From contig JACGWO010000013.1 in NCBI GenBank assembly GCA_034509735.1, positions 12,544,136 to 12,608,135 of the forward strand: a stretch of 64,000 bases of DNA, read 5' to 3'. The notes beneath the pieces were generated by a model. The model was not told the DNA's origin. It did not search any database and saw nothing but the letters and a program-made list of their open reading frames with translations. The DNA comes from Sesamum alatum. Lineage: Eukaryota; Streptophyta; Magnoliopsida; Lamiales; Pedaliaceae. A program made the position numbers and the translations under genes. Positions 1 to 9,382 of the stretch are shown piece after piece; position 1 is the first letter of the stretch, and every line of letters begins with the position of its first letter.

Positions 1-713
1 GTGTTCGTAGCTGCTATGACGGCTTTTCCCTTCCCTTTCTTCTTTTTCCAACGTCCGGCACCTTTGCCTTTCGTCTTGGAAGTAGAAGCACCTCCAAACA
101 ATACCGAAGGCGTGGACTTCTTAGTAGTTGCCTCGTATTGCACCAACATATTGATCAACTCATGAATACCCTTCTCAAGTGCATTCATGTTGTAGTTGAG
201 GATAAATTGGTCGAAGGAGGGTGGGAGTGACTGAAGGATCACATCTATGTACGTTTCGTTATCGAGACCTGCCTTTAGGTCCTCGAGCTTTTCCACTAGG
301 GTAAGCATTTTAACCCCATGCTCTTGTACAGAGGATCCTTCTGTCATTTTTGTTCCAAAGAACGCCTTGGTCGCGACATACCTAGTATGCCGGTCCGGGA
401 CTGCATAGCAATCCTTAAGGCGAGCCATAATGGAAGGGACATCGTCTAGCCTTTCATGTTGCTTCTGAATCTCATTGGTCATCGAAGCAAGTATGACGCT
501 ACGGACCTTCCGGTTATCCTTATGCCAAGTCTCGAACGTCTCACGTTCTTCTGGCGTGGATCCTTCTGGTAAGGTCCTAGGGAGAGGCTCGTCCATGACG
601 TAGCCTTGGTTCTCGTAATCTAGGACTATCCTGAGATTGCGCAACCAGTCGTTGTAGTTGGTTCCATTAAATTTGTTTGTCTCAAGAATGGTTGATAGTG
701 GGTTCTTAGACAT
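1..713 (-). CDS. Copia Gag, N-terminal part (E1), runs off window
   Basis: This is the beginning of a copia gag-pol frame. The start ATG is at 713-711 and 237 codons are open down to the window edge with no stop or frameshift. The product begins MSKNPLSTILETNKF and continues through the Gag capsid-like region (UBN2 type, roughly residues 50-190) into a Lys/Gly-rich basic linker. The zinc knuckle, protease and later domains would lie outside the window. The protein closely follows that of E2 at 7183-4907. Gag packages element RNA into virus-like particles in the cytoplasm. An undamaged frame suggests E1 is the youngest layer visible, although only about one fifth of gag-pol can be judged. Confidence 0.85.
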   Translation of the reverse strand, partial: MSKNPLSTILETNKFNGTNYNDWLRNLRIVLDYENQGYVMDEPLPRTLPEGSTPEERETFETWHKDNRKVRSVILASMTNEIQKQHERLDDVPSIMARLKDCYAVPDRHTRYVATKAFFGTKMTEGSSVQEHGVKMLTLVEKLEDLKAGLDNETYIDVILQSLPPSFDQFILNYNMNALEKGIHELINMLVQYEATTKKSTPSVLFGGASTSKTKGKGAGRWKKKKGKGKAVIAATN

Positions 714-1089
714 TTTAAATCTAAATTTAGAAAACAACGCGCGATCAGCAGAAAATAAAGACGGTGGTTTGATGAAATAATTAAATGCTTGGTCTTTAGT
801 CATTTAATCCTCCCACTATTTATACGAAAAACACGGTACTCTCAAACGTGATTTTCGGGAAATCCTTTCCTAGTGGGCTTGGGATCCACAGCGATTTTTC
901 CCATACCCCGCTTTTACGATTCGCATGGAAAAAGATCCTGTGGGAGGTATTCCATACCATTCTCGTTCCACGAGATTCCCAAGATTATTGCCTCACCTTT
1001 TGCATGATCCCGAGGACTCCAAGCGAATCATGCTAATTGGGCGTTTAGACCCGACCCAATCGACCGAGTCATGGACCCACTAGTACCCC

Positions 1090-1179
1090 CACGACTCGTG
1101 AGACAGGTAACAGCAGCCCATTTTTCGTTCATGACACAGTGCAGCTTCTTTTAAGTACAATAACGTGCCACGACTCGTG
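1090..1179 (-). promoter_or_regulatory. Paired self-complementary leader motif (E1)
   Basis: CACGACTCGTG occurs at 1090-1100 and again at 1169-1179, 79 bases apart, each followed by AGAC. The core is a 5-bp inverted repeat around one central base, so an RNA copy could pair with itself or with a second RNA. The pair recurs at 7560/7639 (E2), 14310/14391 (A), 20620/20699 (B), 32105/32185 (F) and 39586/39667 (G); in I one copy at 50869 is clear and the second is degraded. A packaging or dimerisation role is inference. Confidence 0.5.
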
Positions 1180-2239
1180 AGACCACGCTATTGACCTAAA
1201 ACAGCTTCCTCACTGTGCCATGGATTGGAAGGCATGGACAAACTCCTAGAGTTCATGTCCACTTTATCTAGGGTCTAATATTTCAACATTGGTCCAACCA
1301 ATGTGAGAGTAGTGAATGACCGAGATCTCATAATATATATGCATACATTCATCCATAATGCATAAATAAAATCCATCCATAGCAGTTATATGATAAATAA
1401 AAGCCATTCATCCATCATAATAACCACATGCAAAATTAAAGCCTAGCACGCCCCTGTTGGATGATCACGAGCCCGAATCCTATGCGATCCACTGAGCCCA
1501 CAGTGGATCTATGGTCAATCTAGGGTTGGTCCTATACTATTACAATAATAGTAACCCAATCATTATGCTGATGGGCCTTGGTCTCTTTTCTCTTTCTTCA
1601 CTTCATGGAAAACTCCAAGGGACCTCCGGTCTGGGCTCTCCATGTGGTCCTTCCTTCTTCTCCACCAATTACAAAAAGAAACCTCACTCCTAGTCTACTC
1701 TCATTACATATTAAAAAATAGAAACCCCAGCGAAAAACCCGGGGGGAGTACATAAGGAGGGAGGTAGAAAGCCTTATTATTCCAAGGCACTAGAAAGAGA
1801 GAAGGAGAAAGCAGTTAAAGAGGCACACAGGCCCAACAGAAAATTAAACCATACATTCGGTCTAGGGCTCGTGATCATCCATTTCCATCCAACACACGTA
1901 ATTACATGATCCAATCACATAATCATAATATTCCAACAACACATGATTTCCAATCATATTAATCCAAGATGAAAATAAATGAACATGTGCGCAACGTGTG
2001 AAAATAAAAAATATAAATATTGGTAATATTAATCCTTTTTCTCGTTTTAGGAAAAACCTTTCCTCATTATCTTAAGTAAAATAACCCCGGGATTCCAAAT
2101 CCAATTTATTTTACTCCTAAAATAATGTCTTTAGGAACTTAGGAAAAATTGAACCCAAAAAACGATTTTTCAGAATTAATTCAAAATTAAAACTGAAAAT
2201 TAATTTAAAATAAAATAACACTAGGGTTTCAAAACCCTA

Positions 2240-2710
2240 GCTTCACAGCCACTGGCCGCCGCCGCCTGCGGCAGCCAGCCGGCCGGCCGCGCGCGCAGGC
2301 GCTGCCTGGCCGGCGGTCGTGTGCCTGCGCTGTGCGCAGAGCGCGCGCGCAGACGCGCACTGGGCGTGCCTGCCGGGCGCGCGCGCGCAGATGCCTCCGT
2401 CTGCGTGCGCGCGCGCCGGCGGTGCGCCTGGTGCCCGTCCGCGCGCGGGCTCCCGCCCGTCAGCCTTGCGCGCGCGCGCGCATGGGCGTGCCTGCCGGGC
2501 GCGCGCGAGCAGACTCCTTTGTCTACCCGCGCGCGCGCCTGGAGGCGCTTCCATGCGCGCACGCCCGCGCGCAGCCATCCTGGCTGCGCGCTGCCCCTGC
2601 GCGGCCGGCAGTGCGTGCGCGCACGCTTCCCATGCCTGCGCGCGTCCGCCCTACCGGCAGTGCTCGGCTGCGCGCGGCCAGCCTTCCCGGCTGGCCGGCT
2701 GTGGCGTTTT
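2240..2710. repeat. CpG-rich tract in E1 leader
   Basis: About 470 bases of nearly pure G+C with long GCGCGC runs sit inside an AT-rich leader. A block beginning GGGCGTGCCTGCCGGGCGCG is present at 2362 and again at 2484, a 122-base period, so internal duplication has contributed. Several frames are open on both strands but encode only Arg/Ala/Pro-rich low-complexity peptides that do not agree between element copies; I do not call them genes. Confidence 0.75.
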
Positions 2711-2908
2711 CTCTCGTTTTTCAGATTAATTTCCCATCCCGTTTCCCAAGAAAAATAGAAAAGCACCAACATTCATAAATTCACACGAATTAAAAGCAAT
2801 AAAATAACATGCTTTAATAATCAAGAAATTCAAGATTCAATTAAAACATGCTAAATCACGTTTCATGCTTAAAACGCACATAAACCCTAGGCCTATACAC
2901 CGAACCGG

Positions 2909-2920
2909 GCTCTGATACCA
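2909..2920 (-). other. Primer binding site, initiator-Met tRNA type (E1)
   Basis: TGGTATCAGAGC on the minus strand is the classic plant copia PBS, complementary to the 3' end of initiator methionine tRNA. It lies one base from the LTR end (TTTCTTTCA), which fixes that LTR boundary. Confidence 0.9.
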
Positions 2921-3500
2921 CTGAAAGAAATTGTGGATCGTCCCGGGAAAAGCGCGAATGCGGAAGTGCGGTATAATTAAAATTAAAACGGAATTTAAAC
3001 ATGCTTTTAAATTAAAACACGTTTCAAAGGGTGTGCCTTTGAAATTTCCCGGGCGTTCGGTGTATCTCATGAACGAATAACACAAAATAAATCATGGAGG
3101 CCATAGGGTTGGAAATTAAAGAGAGGACGAAAAATTAAAACGAGACCTACCCGTTGTCGTTTTCGTCTTCAACGGCTACAAGCGTTGTTCCCCGTTTTGC
3201 ACCAAGATCTCGTCTTTGAGACCCTCTAAATCGTGACACACGATCCACCCACGTATCTTGCACGTCGTGCTAGCAACGAACAAGTTTATGTTTTTGGAGG
3301 GGATGAATCAATAACACATTATTGATTAATGGTATTGATTCATCAAGTTCTTAATGTTCCAAGAACAAAAAGAACCAAGAAAATATTTCTTGGAGAGGGA
3401 GAGAGAATCGGACGAGAGAGAGGGAGAGAGAATCCATGTGTGTGTGTTGTAGTGTGTGTGTTGGAGTTTCATCATCATTCAACTTGTAGGATGCTAGGGG

Positions 3501-3508
3501 TTTATATA
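3501..3508 (-). promoter_or_regulatory. TATA box in E1 LTR
   Basis: TATATAAA on the minus strand sits in the middle of the LTR, downstream of the W-box cluster. The same position carries TATAAATA at 9965-9972 (E2), TATATAAA at 12428-12435 (E3), TATAAATA at 34725-34732 (F), TATATAAA at 41377-41384 (plus strand, solo LTR) and TATATAAA at 59550-59557 (K). It is the likely core promoter for element RNA. Confidence 0.65.
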
Positions 3509-3556
3509 GAAGAGGAGTCTAATCCTCTTTTAAACTCCTCTTTCAAGAACTCCATT

Positions 3557-3615
3557 TTGACTAGGATTTTGACCTAGTCAAAGTCCTAGTCAAAGTAGTG
3601 TTTTGACCTAGTCAA
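3557..3615 (-). promoter_or_regulatory. W-box cluster upstream of the LTR TATA box
   Basis: Six TTGAC/GTCAA cores lie within 59 bases (3557, 3569, 3577, 3589, 3603 and 3611), arranged as inverted repeats of TTTGACTAGG and CCTAGTCAAA. TTGAC(C/T) is the established binding core of WRKY factors, which act in defence and stress responses. The cluster begins about 50 bases upstream of the TATA box in the direction of transcription, and similar clusters are seen in E2, E3, F, K and the solo LTR at 39952. That it drives stress-induced transcription is inference. Confidence 0.55.
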
Positions 3616-4906
3616 AACAATCCTAGCCATCCATCTCTCCCATTCATCTCACCGTTGATTTAATTTAATTTAATGGAATATTTAAACCTATTTAAATATT
3701 TCCAAGAGGCTAAAATAAATATAAATATTATTTAAGCCCATTAAATAAATCCCTTTGATAAATCTAATTTATCAATTTAATTCCTTATATCTAATAGAAG
3801 GAATTATTTCTTCAAGAAAAAATAAAGGACCCGATTAAATCCAATTTAATCATTCCTTCACTCCAATATTTAATTCCTAATTAAATATCTAAATGTGTGT
3901 GGATAGTGTGTGACTCTTTAGGTTCACCTTTCAGCTAGACTTGGTCGGATTCCTAGAATCCTTCCGTTACCATGGGTGGCCATCTAGCAACGGTCCATGG
4001 CACTAGAGACTAGGTGAAATATTCAGGGATGAACATTTAGGCTCTAACAGTACACTTGTCCTTCTGTCTTCGGTCTCATCACTTAGAGTCTAGGGCACGG
4101 ATAATGCAGGTACCCATTTTGGACCTAAGTGTCGGTCTGTCCTCACTAAACGCCACAAGGGAATCCTTCCCTTCTGTTCAGTTACTGTGGCCACAGATTT
4201 TAGGGACAAGACACAGAGCATACATGAGACTCAACTGTCAATACCTATTGGCAGGAGACAGATCGTTTCTTGGAAACTACTGTCACTTTGTACACCAGAA
4301 CTGTACTAGACATGGCTTATGACTACCAAAGAGAATTATGGCAATCTCTCACCATATCTAAGATACAGCCCTAAACGTACAGGTAAACTGAGCAATTCCT
4401 CAAGTCAAAGGACTTGGCCTGTACCGTTGGAACCGGGAATACACGTCATACCTTGCTGACCATACTCAAGGTCCTCCGTAAGACGGTTCCCGCGAGTCAC
4501 CTCAGTCAGCTGCGTCCTAGCATGCTAACCCACTAACACTGCTTAGACGACCCTCGTCACCCGTCGATGAAACACGACAGCAGGTGCTTAGTGCAAGTCT
4601 CAAATGGAATCCCGGTACCCGTTTTCGGGATTCCTTGACTTGGAGATTTCCGGACTGATTCGGGAAGACTGATTCCATGGACCTACCTCCAAGCGTAGTC
4701 CCAGTCCCCGAAATTGATTCTCAGTCCGTGGGCTTTGTTTGCGTAGTGAACAGATATGGAAAACAAATATTAGTGAACACAAACAAAGTGATGCCAAATG
4801 AAATTCACTTCTTTATTCATTAATGATTTATCAAACACCTGAAATTGTCTAGACATAGGTTACATATTCCTGCCAAAATTGGCTTACATGGTCACCTATT
4901 CTAACA

Positions 4907-7183
4907 AGCCCTTCGGCTGTCTATCCTGAATCCTCTAAGTGAGGGTTTCGTGGCTACCTCTGATGGTTGGATTCCATCACTTGATTCCTCAAGGATCAAC
5001 TCATCAAGTTGGATATCCTCCGGGAAGTCTTGCTCCAAGAATGCTGCATTTCTTGAAACAAAGACCTTTTGTTCCAAGGGGTCATAAAAGTAATAACCCG
5101 CAGTTTCTTTAGGGTATCCAATGAACCTGCATAAGCTAGACCTGGATTCTAACTTATCTCCCACTAACCTCTTGACGTATGCGGGGCTACCTCACACTTT
5201 CACGTAGTTGTAGGACGTAGGCTTGCCGTGCCATATTTCATATGGCGTTTGGGTTAATGTACCAGTAGGCGCCAAATTCAACAACTTGGCCGCCGTTTCT
5301 AGTGCATAGCCCCAAAAGGATAAGGGCAGTTTGGTGAAACTCATCATGAACCGAACCATGTCCAACAGGGTTCGATTCCTCCTTTCAGAGACACCATTTA
5401 ACTGTGGTGTTCCTGGAGGTGTCCATTCTGATATTATACCATGTTCTTTTAGATAATCTAGGAACTCCGTACTAAGGTATTCACTGCCTCGGTCTGACCG
5501 TAGGACTTTAATTTTGCAGTTGGTTTGGTTCTCCACTTCAAGTCTGAATTCTTTAAACCTCTCAAGAGCTTCAGACTTGTACCTCATCAGGTAAACATAA
5601 CCATACCATGAATGATCATCGGTAAAGGTTATGAAGTAGGAAAACCCACCTCGGGCCTGCGTCCTTAGTGACCCACATACGTCTGTATGGACCAAGTCCA
5701 ACAGACCTGTGGCAAGCCTGCTTTGTCCTACAAAGGGCTTCTTGGTCATTTTCCCTCTTAGACAGGATTCACAAGTTGGTAGATCGCTCAAGTCCCCAAC
5801 CTCTAGGTTCTTTGAGTCTACCAACCTTTTCATCCTATCTTGGGATATGTGACCTAGCCTAGCGTGCCACAGTCGTGCGTTCCCGTTATTATCTAATTTC
5901 AGTTTTTGTTGTGCATTGAGGACGATATTCATTTGTTGCAAGATATAGAGTCCGTTATGCAATGTACCAAGTAGATGAGCAATTCCACACCTTATCAAAT
6001 AAAAGCAATTTTTATTGATTCTAAACTCATAACCACTATTGTCCAACAATGGAATGGAAATGATGTTTTTAATCATACTAGGTACAAAATAAACTTGCTC
6101 TAAATCTATGCTAATACTATCACTAATCACTAGAGTGGCGGATCCTACTGCTTCTGCCGAGATGGCCTTGCCATTCCCAAGCTTCAGGATCATGTCCCCG
6201 CTACCCAATTTTCTGCTTCTTTTCAACACCTGCAAGTCATTGCAAATGTGAGCTCCACAGCCAGTATCTAATACCCAAGAGGCAGAATTAGTGACCATAT
6301 TAACCTCAATCACATAAATACCTTGGTTCGAGAAGAGTTTGGGGCACTCTCTCTTCCAATGCCCTTTCTCACGGCAGTTGATACATATGTCATATGCCTT
6401 CGACTGTTTCTTGGAGACAACCTTTCCCTTTCCTTTCCCTTTCCCCTCTTTAGCAATGGGAACACTCTTAGTGTTCGTAGCTGCTTTGACGGCCTTTCCC
6501 TTCCCTTTCTTCTTCTTCCATCGTCCGGCACCCTTGCCTTTCGTATTTGAAGTTGAAGCACCTCCAAACAATACTGAAGGCGTGGATTTCTTAGTCGTTG
6601 CCTCGTATTGCACCAACATATTGATCAACTCATGAATGCCCTTCTCAAGTGCGTTCATGTTGTAGTTGACGATAAATTGGTCAAAGGAGGGTGGGAGTGA
6701 CTGAAGGATCACATTTATGTACGTTTCATTATCGAGACCTGCCTTTAAGTCCTCGAGCTTTTCCACCAGGGTAAGCATTTTAACCCCGTGCTCTTGTACG
6801 GAGGATCCTTCTGTCATTTTCGTTCCAAAGAACGCCTTGGTCGCGACATACCTAGTATGCCGGTCCGGGACAGCATAGCAATCCTTAAGGCGAGCCATAA
6901 TGGAAGGGACATCGTCTAGCCTTTCATATTGCTTCTGAATCTCATTGGTCATCAAAGCAAGTATGATGCTACGGACCTTCCGGTTATCCTTATGCCAAGT
7001 CTCGAACGTCTCACGTTCTTCTGGCGTGGATCCTTCCGGCAAGGTCCTAGGGAGAGGCTCGTCCATGACGTAGCCTTGGTTCTCGTAATCTAGGACTATC
7101 CTGAGATTGCGCAACCAGTCGTTGTAATTTGTTCCATTGAATTTCTTTGTCTCAAGAATGGTGGAAAGTGGGTTCTTAGACAT
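4907..7183 (-). pseudogene. Copia Gag-PR-INT polyprotein of E2, interrupted
   Basis: The frame starts at ATG 7183 and stays in one frame to the E1 LTR, broken by a single stop at 5194-5192 (TGG to TGA). Residue positions: Gag capsid-like region 50-190, basic linker to about 260, zinc knuckle CINCREKGHWKREC 267-280, protease DTG 306-308, integrase His440/His445 with Cys471/Cys474, and catalytic D501, D564 and E600 with D,D(35)E spacing. After the stop the frame continues through the conserved integrase C-terminal segment and ends at the LTR junction. All listed catalytic residues are present. The reverse transcriptase and RNase H domains are missing. It is the best preserved coding copy in the window. 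Confidence 0.9.
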
Positions 7184-9369
7184 TTTAAAATCTACATTTT
7201 AGAAAACAGCGCGCGATCAGCAGAAAATAAAAGACGGTTGTTTGATAAAATAATTAAATGCATGGACTTTAGTCATTTAATCCTCCCACTATTTATACGA
7301 AAATACGGTACTCTCAAATGTGATTTTCGGGAAATCCTTTCCTAGTGGGATTGGGATCCACAGCGATTTTTCCCATACCCCGCTTTTACGATTCGCATGG
7401 AAAAGATCCTGTGGGAGGTATTCCATACCATTCTCATTCCACGAGATTCCCAAGATTATTGCCTCACCCTTTCACATGATCCCGATGACTCCAAGCGAAT
7501 CATGTTAATTGGGCGTTAGACCTAACCCAATCGACCGAGCCACAGACCCACTGGTACCCCACGACTCGTGAGACAGGTAACAGCAGCCCATTTTTCGTTC
7601 ATGACATAGTGCAGCTTCCTTTAAGTACAATAACGTGCCACGACTCGTGAGACCACGCTATTGACCCAAAGCAGCTTCCTCACTATGCCATGGATTGGAA
7701 GGCATAGACAAACTCCTAGAGTTCAAGTCCACTTTGTCTAGGGTCTAATATTTTGACATTGGTCCAACCAATGTGAGAGTAGTAAATGACCGAGATCTCA
7801 TAAATATACATTCACACATACAACCATAATGCGTAAATAAACCATCCATAGCAGTTATATGATAAATAAATAACCCATTCATCCATCATCATAACCACAT
7901 GCAAAATTAAAGCCTAGCACGCCCTTGTTGGATGATCACGAGCCCGAATCCTATTCGACCCACTGAGCCCGCAGTGGATTTATGGAAAATCTAGGGTTGG
8001 TCCTATACTATTACATTAATAGTAACCCAATCATCATGCTGATGGGCCTTGGTCTCTTTTCTCTTTCTTCACTTCATGGAAAACTCCAAGGGACCTCCCG
8101 TCTGGGCTCTCCATGTGGTCCTTCCTTCTTTCTCCACCAATTACAAAATTAGAAACCTCACTCCTATTCTACTCTCATTACATATAAAAAAAGAAACCCC
8201 AGCGAAAACCCGGGGGGAGTACATAAGGAGGGAGGTAGAATGCCTTATTATTCCAAGGCAACTAGAAAGAGAGAAGGAGGAAGCAGTAAAAGAGGCACAC
8301 AGGCCCAACAGAAAATAAACCATACATTCGGTCTAGGGCTCATGATCATCCATTTCCATCCAACACACATAATCACATGATCCCATCATACAATTACAAT
8401 ATACGAAAAACACATGATTCCCAATCATAAATATTCAAAATAATAAATGAATATGTGCGTAACGTGTGAAAAATAAAACATAAATATTGGTAATAAGATT
8501 TTCTCGTTTTAGGAAAACCTTTCCTCATTATTTTAAGTAAAATAACCCCGGGATTCCAAATCCAATTTATTTTACTCCTAAAATAATGTCTTTAGAAAAT
8601 TAGGTATAATTGAACCCACAAAACGATTTTTTCAGAATTAATTCAAAATTAAAACTGAAAATAATTAAAAAATAAAAGAAAACACTACTAGGGTTTTGAA
8701 ACCTAGCAGCAGCCGCCGCCGCCGGCAGCGGCCTGCCGGCGCGAGCACAGGGCAGCAGGCTCAGCCTGCCGCCCCTACGCGCGCGCAGGCGTTGCCTGGC
8801 AGGGTGCGCGCGCGCAGTCCCCTGCCTGCGTGCGCGCGCCCCTGGCCGGCAACACGCTGAGCGCCCGGGGCATTCCGACAGGTCGTCGCGAGCGCAGGCT
8901 CCCTTGCCTCGCGTGCACGATGGCCTGCTGGCTGCCGGCCGCGCCATGCGCAGTTCGCGCGCAGACGTGCACTGGGCACGCCTGCTGGGCGCGCGCGCGC
9001 AGACTCCCTGCCCAGAGTCCGTCCGAGACATCCTCATCTGCGTGCGCGCGCGCGTCTGCACGCAGCCTCCCTGGCTGCGTGCTGCCCCTGCGCGACCGGC
9101 TGGGCGGGCGCGCGCAGGCTTCCCTTGCCTGCGCGCGGCCAGCCCTCCCGGCTGGACGGCTGCGTCGTTTCTCGTTTTTCGTTCAATTTTTCCACCCCGT
9201 TTCCCAAGAAAAACAGAAAAACTCCAATATTCAGAAAATACACACGAATCAGAAGCAATAAAAACGACATGCTTTAAAATCAAGAAAATCAAGATTTAAT
9301 AAAAAACATGCCAATTTCACGTTTCATGCTTATAACGCACATAAACCCTAGGCCTATACACCGAACCGG
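7184..9369 (-). other. Untranslated leader of E2
   Basis: Same organisation as the E1 leader: a CpG-rich tract at about 8705-9165, a hairpin-forming CCACTG-CAGTGG stretch, and the paired CACGACTCGTG motif at 7560-7570 and 7639-7649. No coding frame is conserved with the other leaders. Confidence 0.8.
8705..9165. repeat. CpG-rich tract in E2 leader
   Basis: About 460 bases of GC-rich, CpG-dense sequence in an AT-rich setting, equivalent in place to 2240-2710 of E1 but clearly different in detail. Open frames here are low-complexity and are not supported as genes. Confidence 0.7.
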
Positions 9370-9381
9370 GCTCTGATACCA
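9370..9381 (-). other. Primer binding site (E2)
   Basis: TGGTATCAGAGC on the minus strand, one base from the LTR end at 9383; same initiator-Met tRNA type as E1. Confidence 0.9.
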
Positions 9382-9382
9382 C

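Larger units (their letters stand above)
714..2908 (-). other. Untranslated leader of E1
   Basis: This 2.2-kb stretch lies between the PBS and the gag ATG and has no credible coding frame. Reading down the minus strand it holds a CpG-rich tract (2710-2240), an AT-rich part, a CCACTG-CAGTGG hairpin near 1489-1506 and two copies of CCACGACTCGTGAGAC. The same order recurs in the leaders of E2, A, B, F, G and I, so it is a defined part of the element rather than a chance insertion. Confidence 0.8.
1..4906 (-). mobile_element. Ty1-copia element E1, 5' part only
   Basis: Read on the minus strand, this is a 5' LTR (4906-2922), a PBS, a long leader and the first 237 codons of gag; the rest lies beyond base 1. 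The LTR starts exactly at TGTTAG and abuts coding sequence of element E2, so E1 is inferred to be inserted in the pol of E2. The bases next to the LTR start (4907-4911, AGCCC) are the expected target duplication, whose partner would lie left of the window. Confidence 0.85.
2922..4906 (-). repeat. 5' LTR of E1 (1985 bp)
   Basis: On the minus strand it starts TGTTAGAATAGGTGACC and ends CTTTCA, giving the standard TG...CA ends. It matches the LTRs at 9383-11377 and 11855-13841 along its whole length. It holds a W-box cluster, a TATA box and AG/GT-rich low-complexity stretches downstream of the TATA box. It is followed by the PBS, so it is a 5' LTR. Confidence 0.92.

Noticed and set aside
848..1036. 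Short open frames in leaders (for example 848-1036 and 7320-7508) with similar peptides
   Set aside because: They recur because the DNA is repeated. They read on the strand opposite to the element and are broken in other copies, so a conserved peptide is not supported.
2221..2778. Several long overlapping open frames encoding Arg/Ala/Pro-rich proteins
   Set aside because: They arise from CpG-rich low-complexity DNA open on both strands; the frames and peptides do not agree between E1, E2 and B, and they lie in an untranslated leader.
2909..2920. tRNA gene
   Set aside because: Only the PBS complementary to the tRNA 3' end is present; there is no cloverleaf or A/B box nearby.
4056..4322. Repeated 88-residue open frame inside LTRs (4056, 10525, 12990)
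   Set aside because: It is antisense to the element, lies in the LTR U3 and is disrupted in the F, G and I LTRs; conservation is explained by LTR similarity at the DNA level.
6310..6635. Plus-strand and alternative-frame open stretches across the gag linker
   Set aside because: They are shadows of the Lys/Gly-rich Gag coding strand; the same shadows appear at 15322-15634 and 21633-21977 wherever this linker is present.
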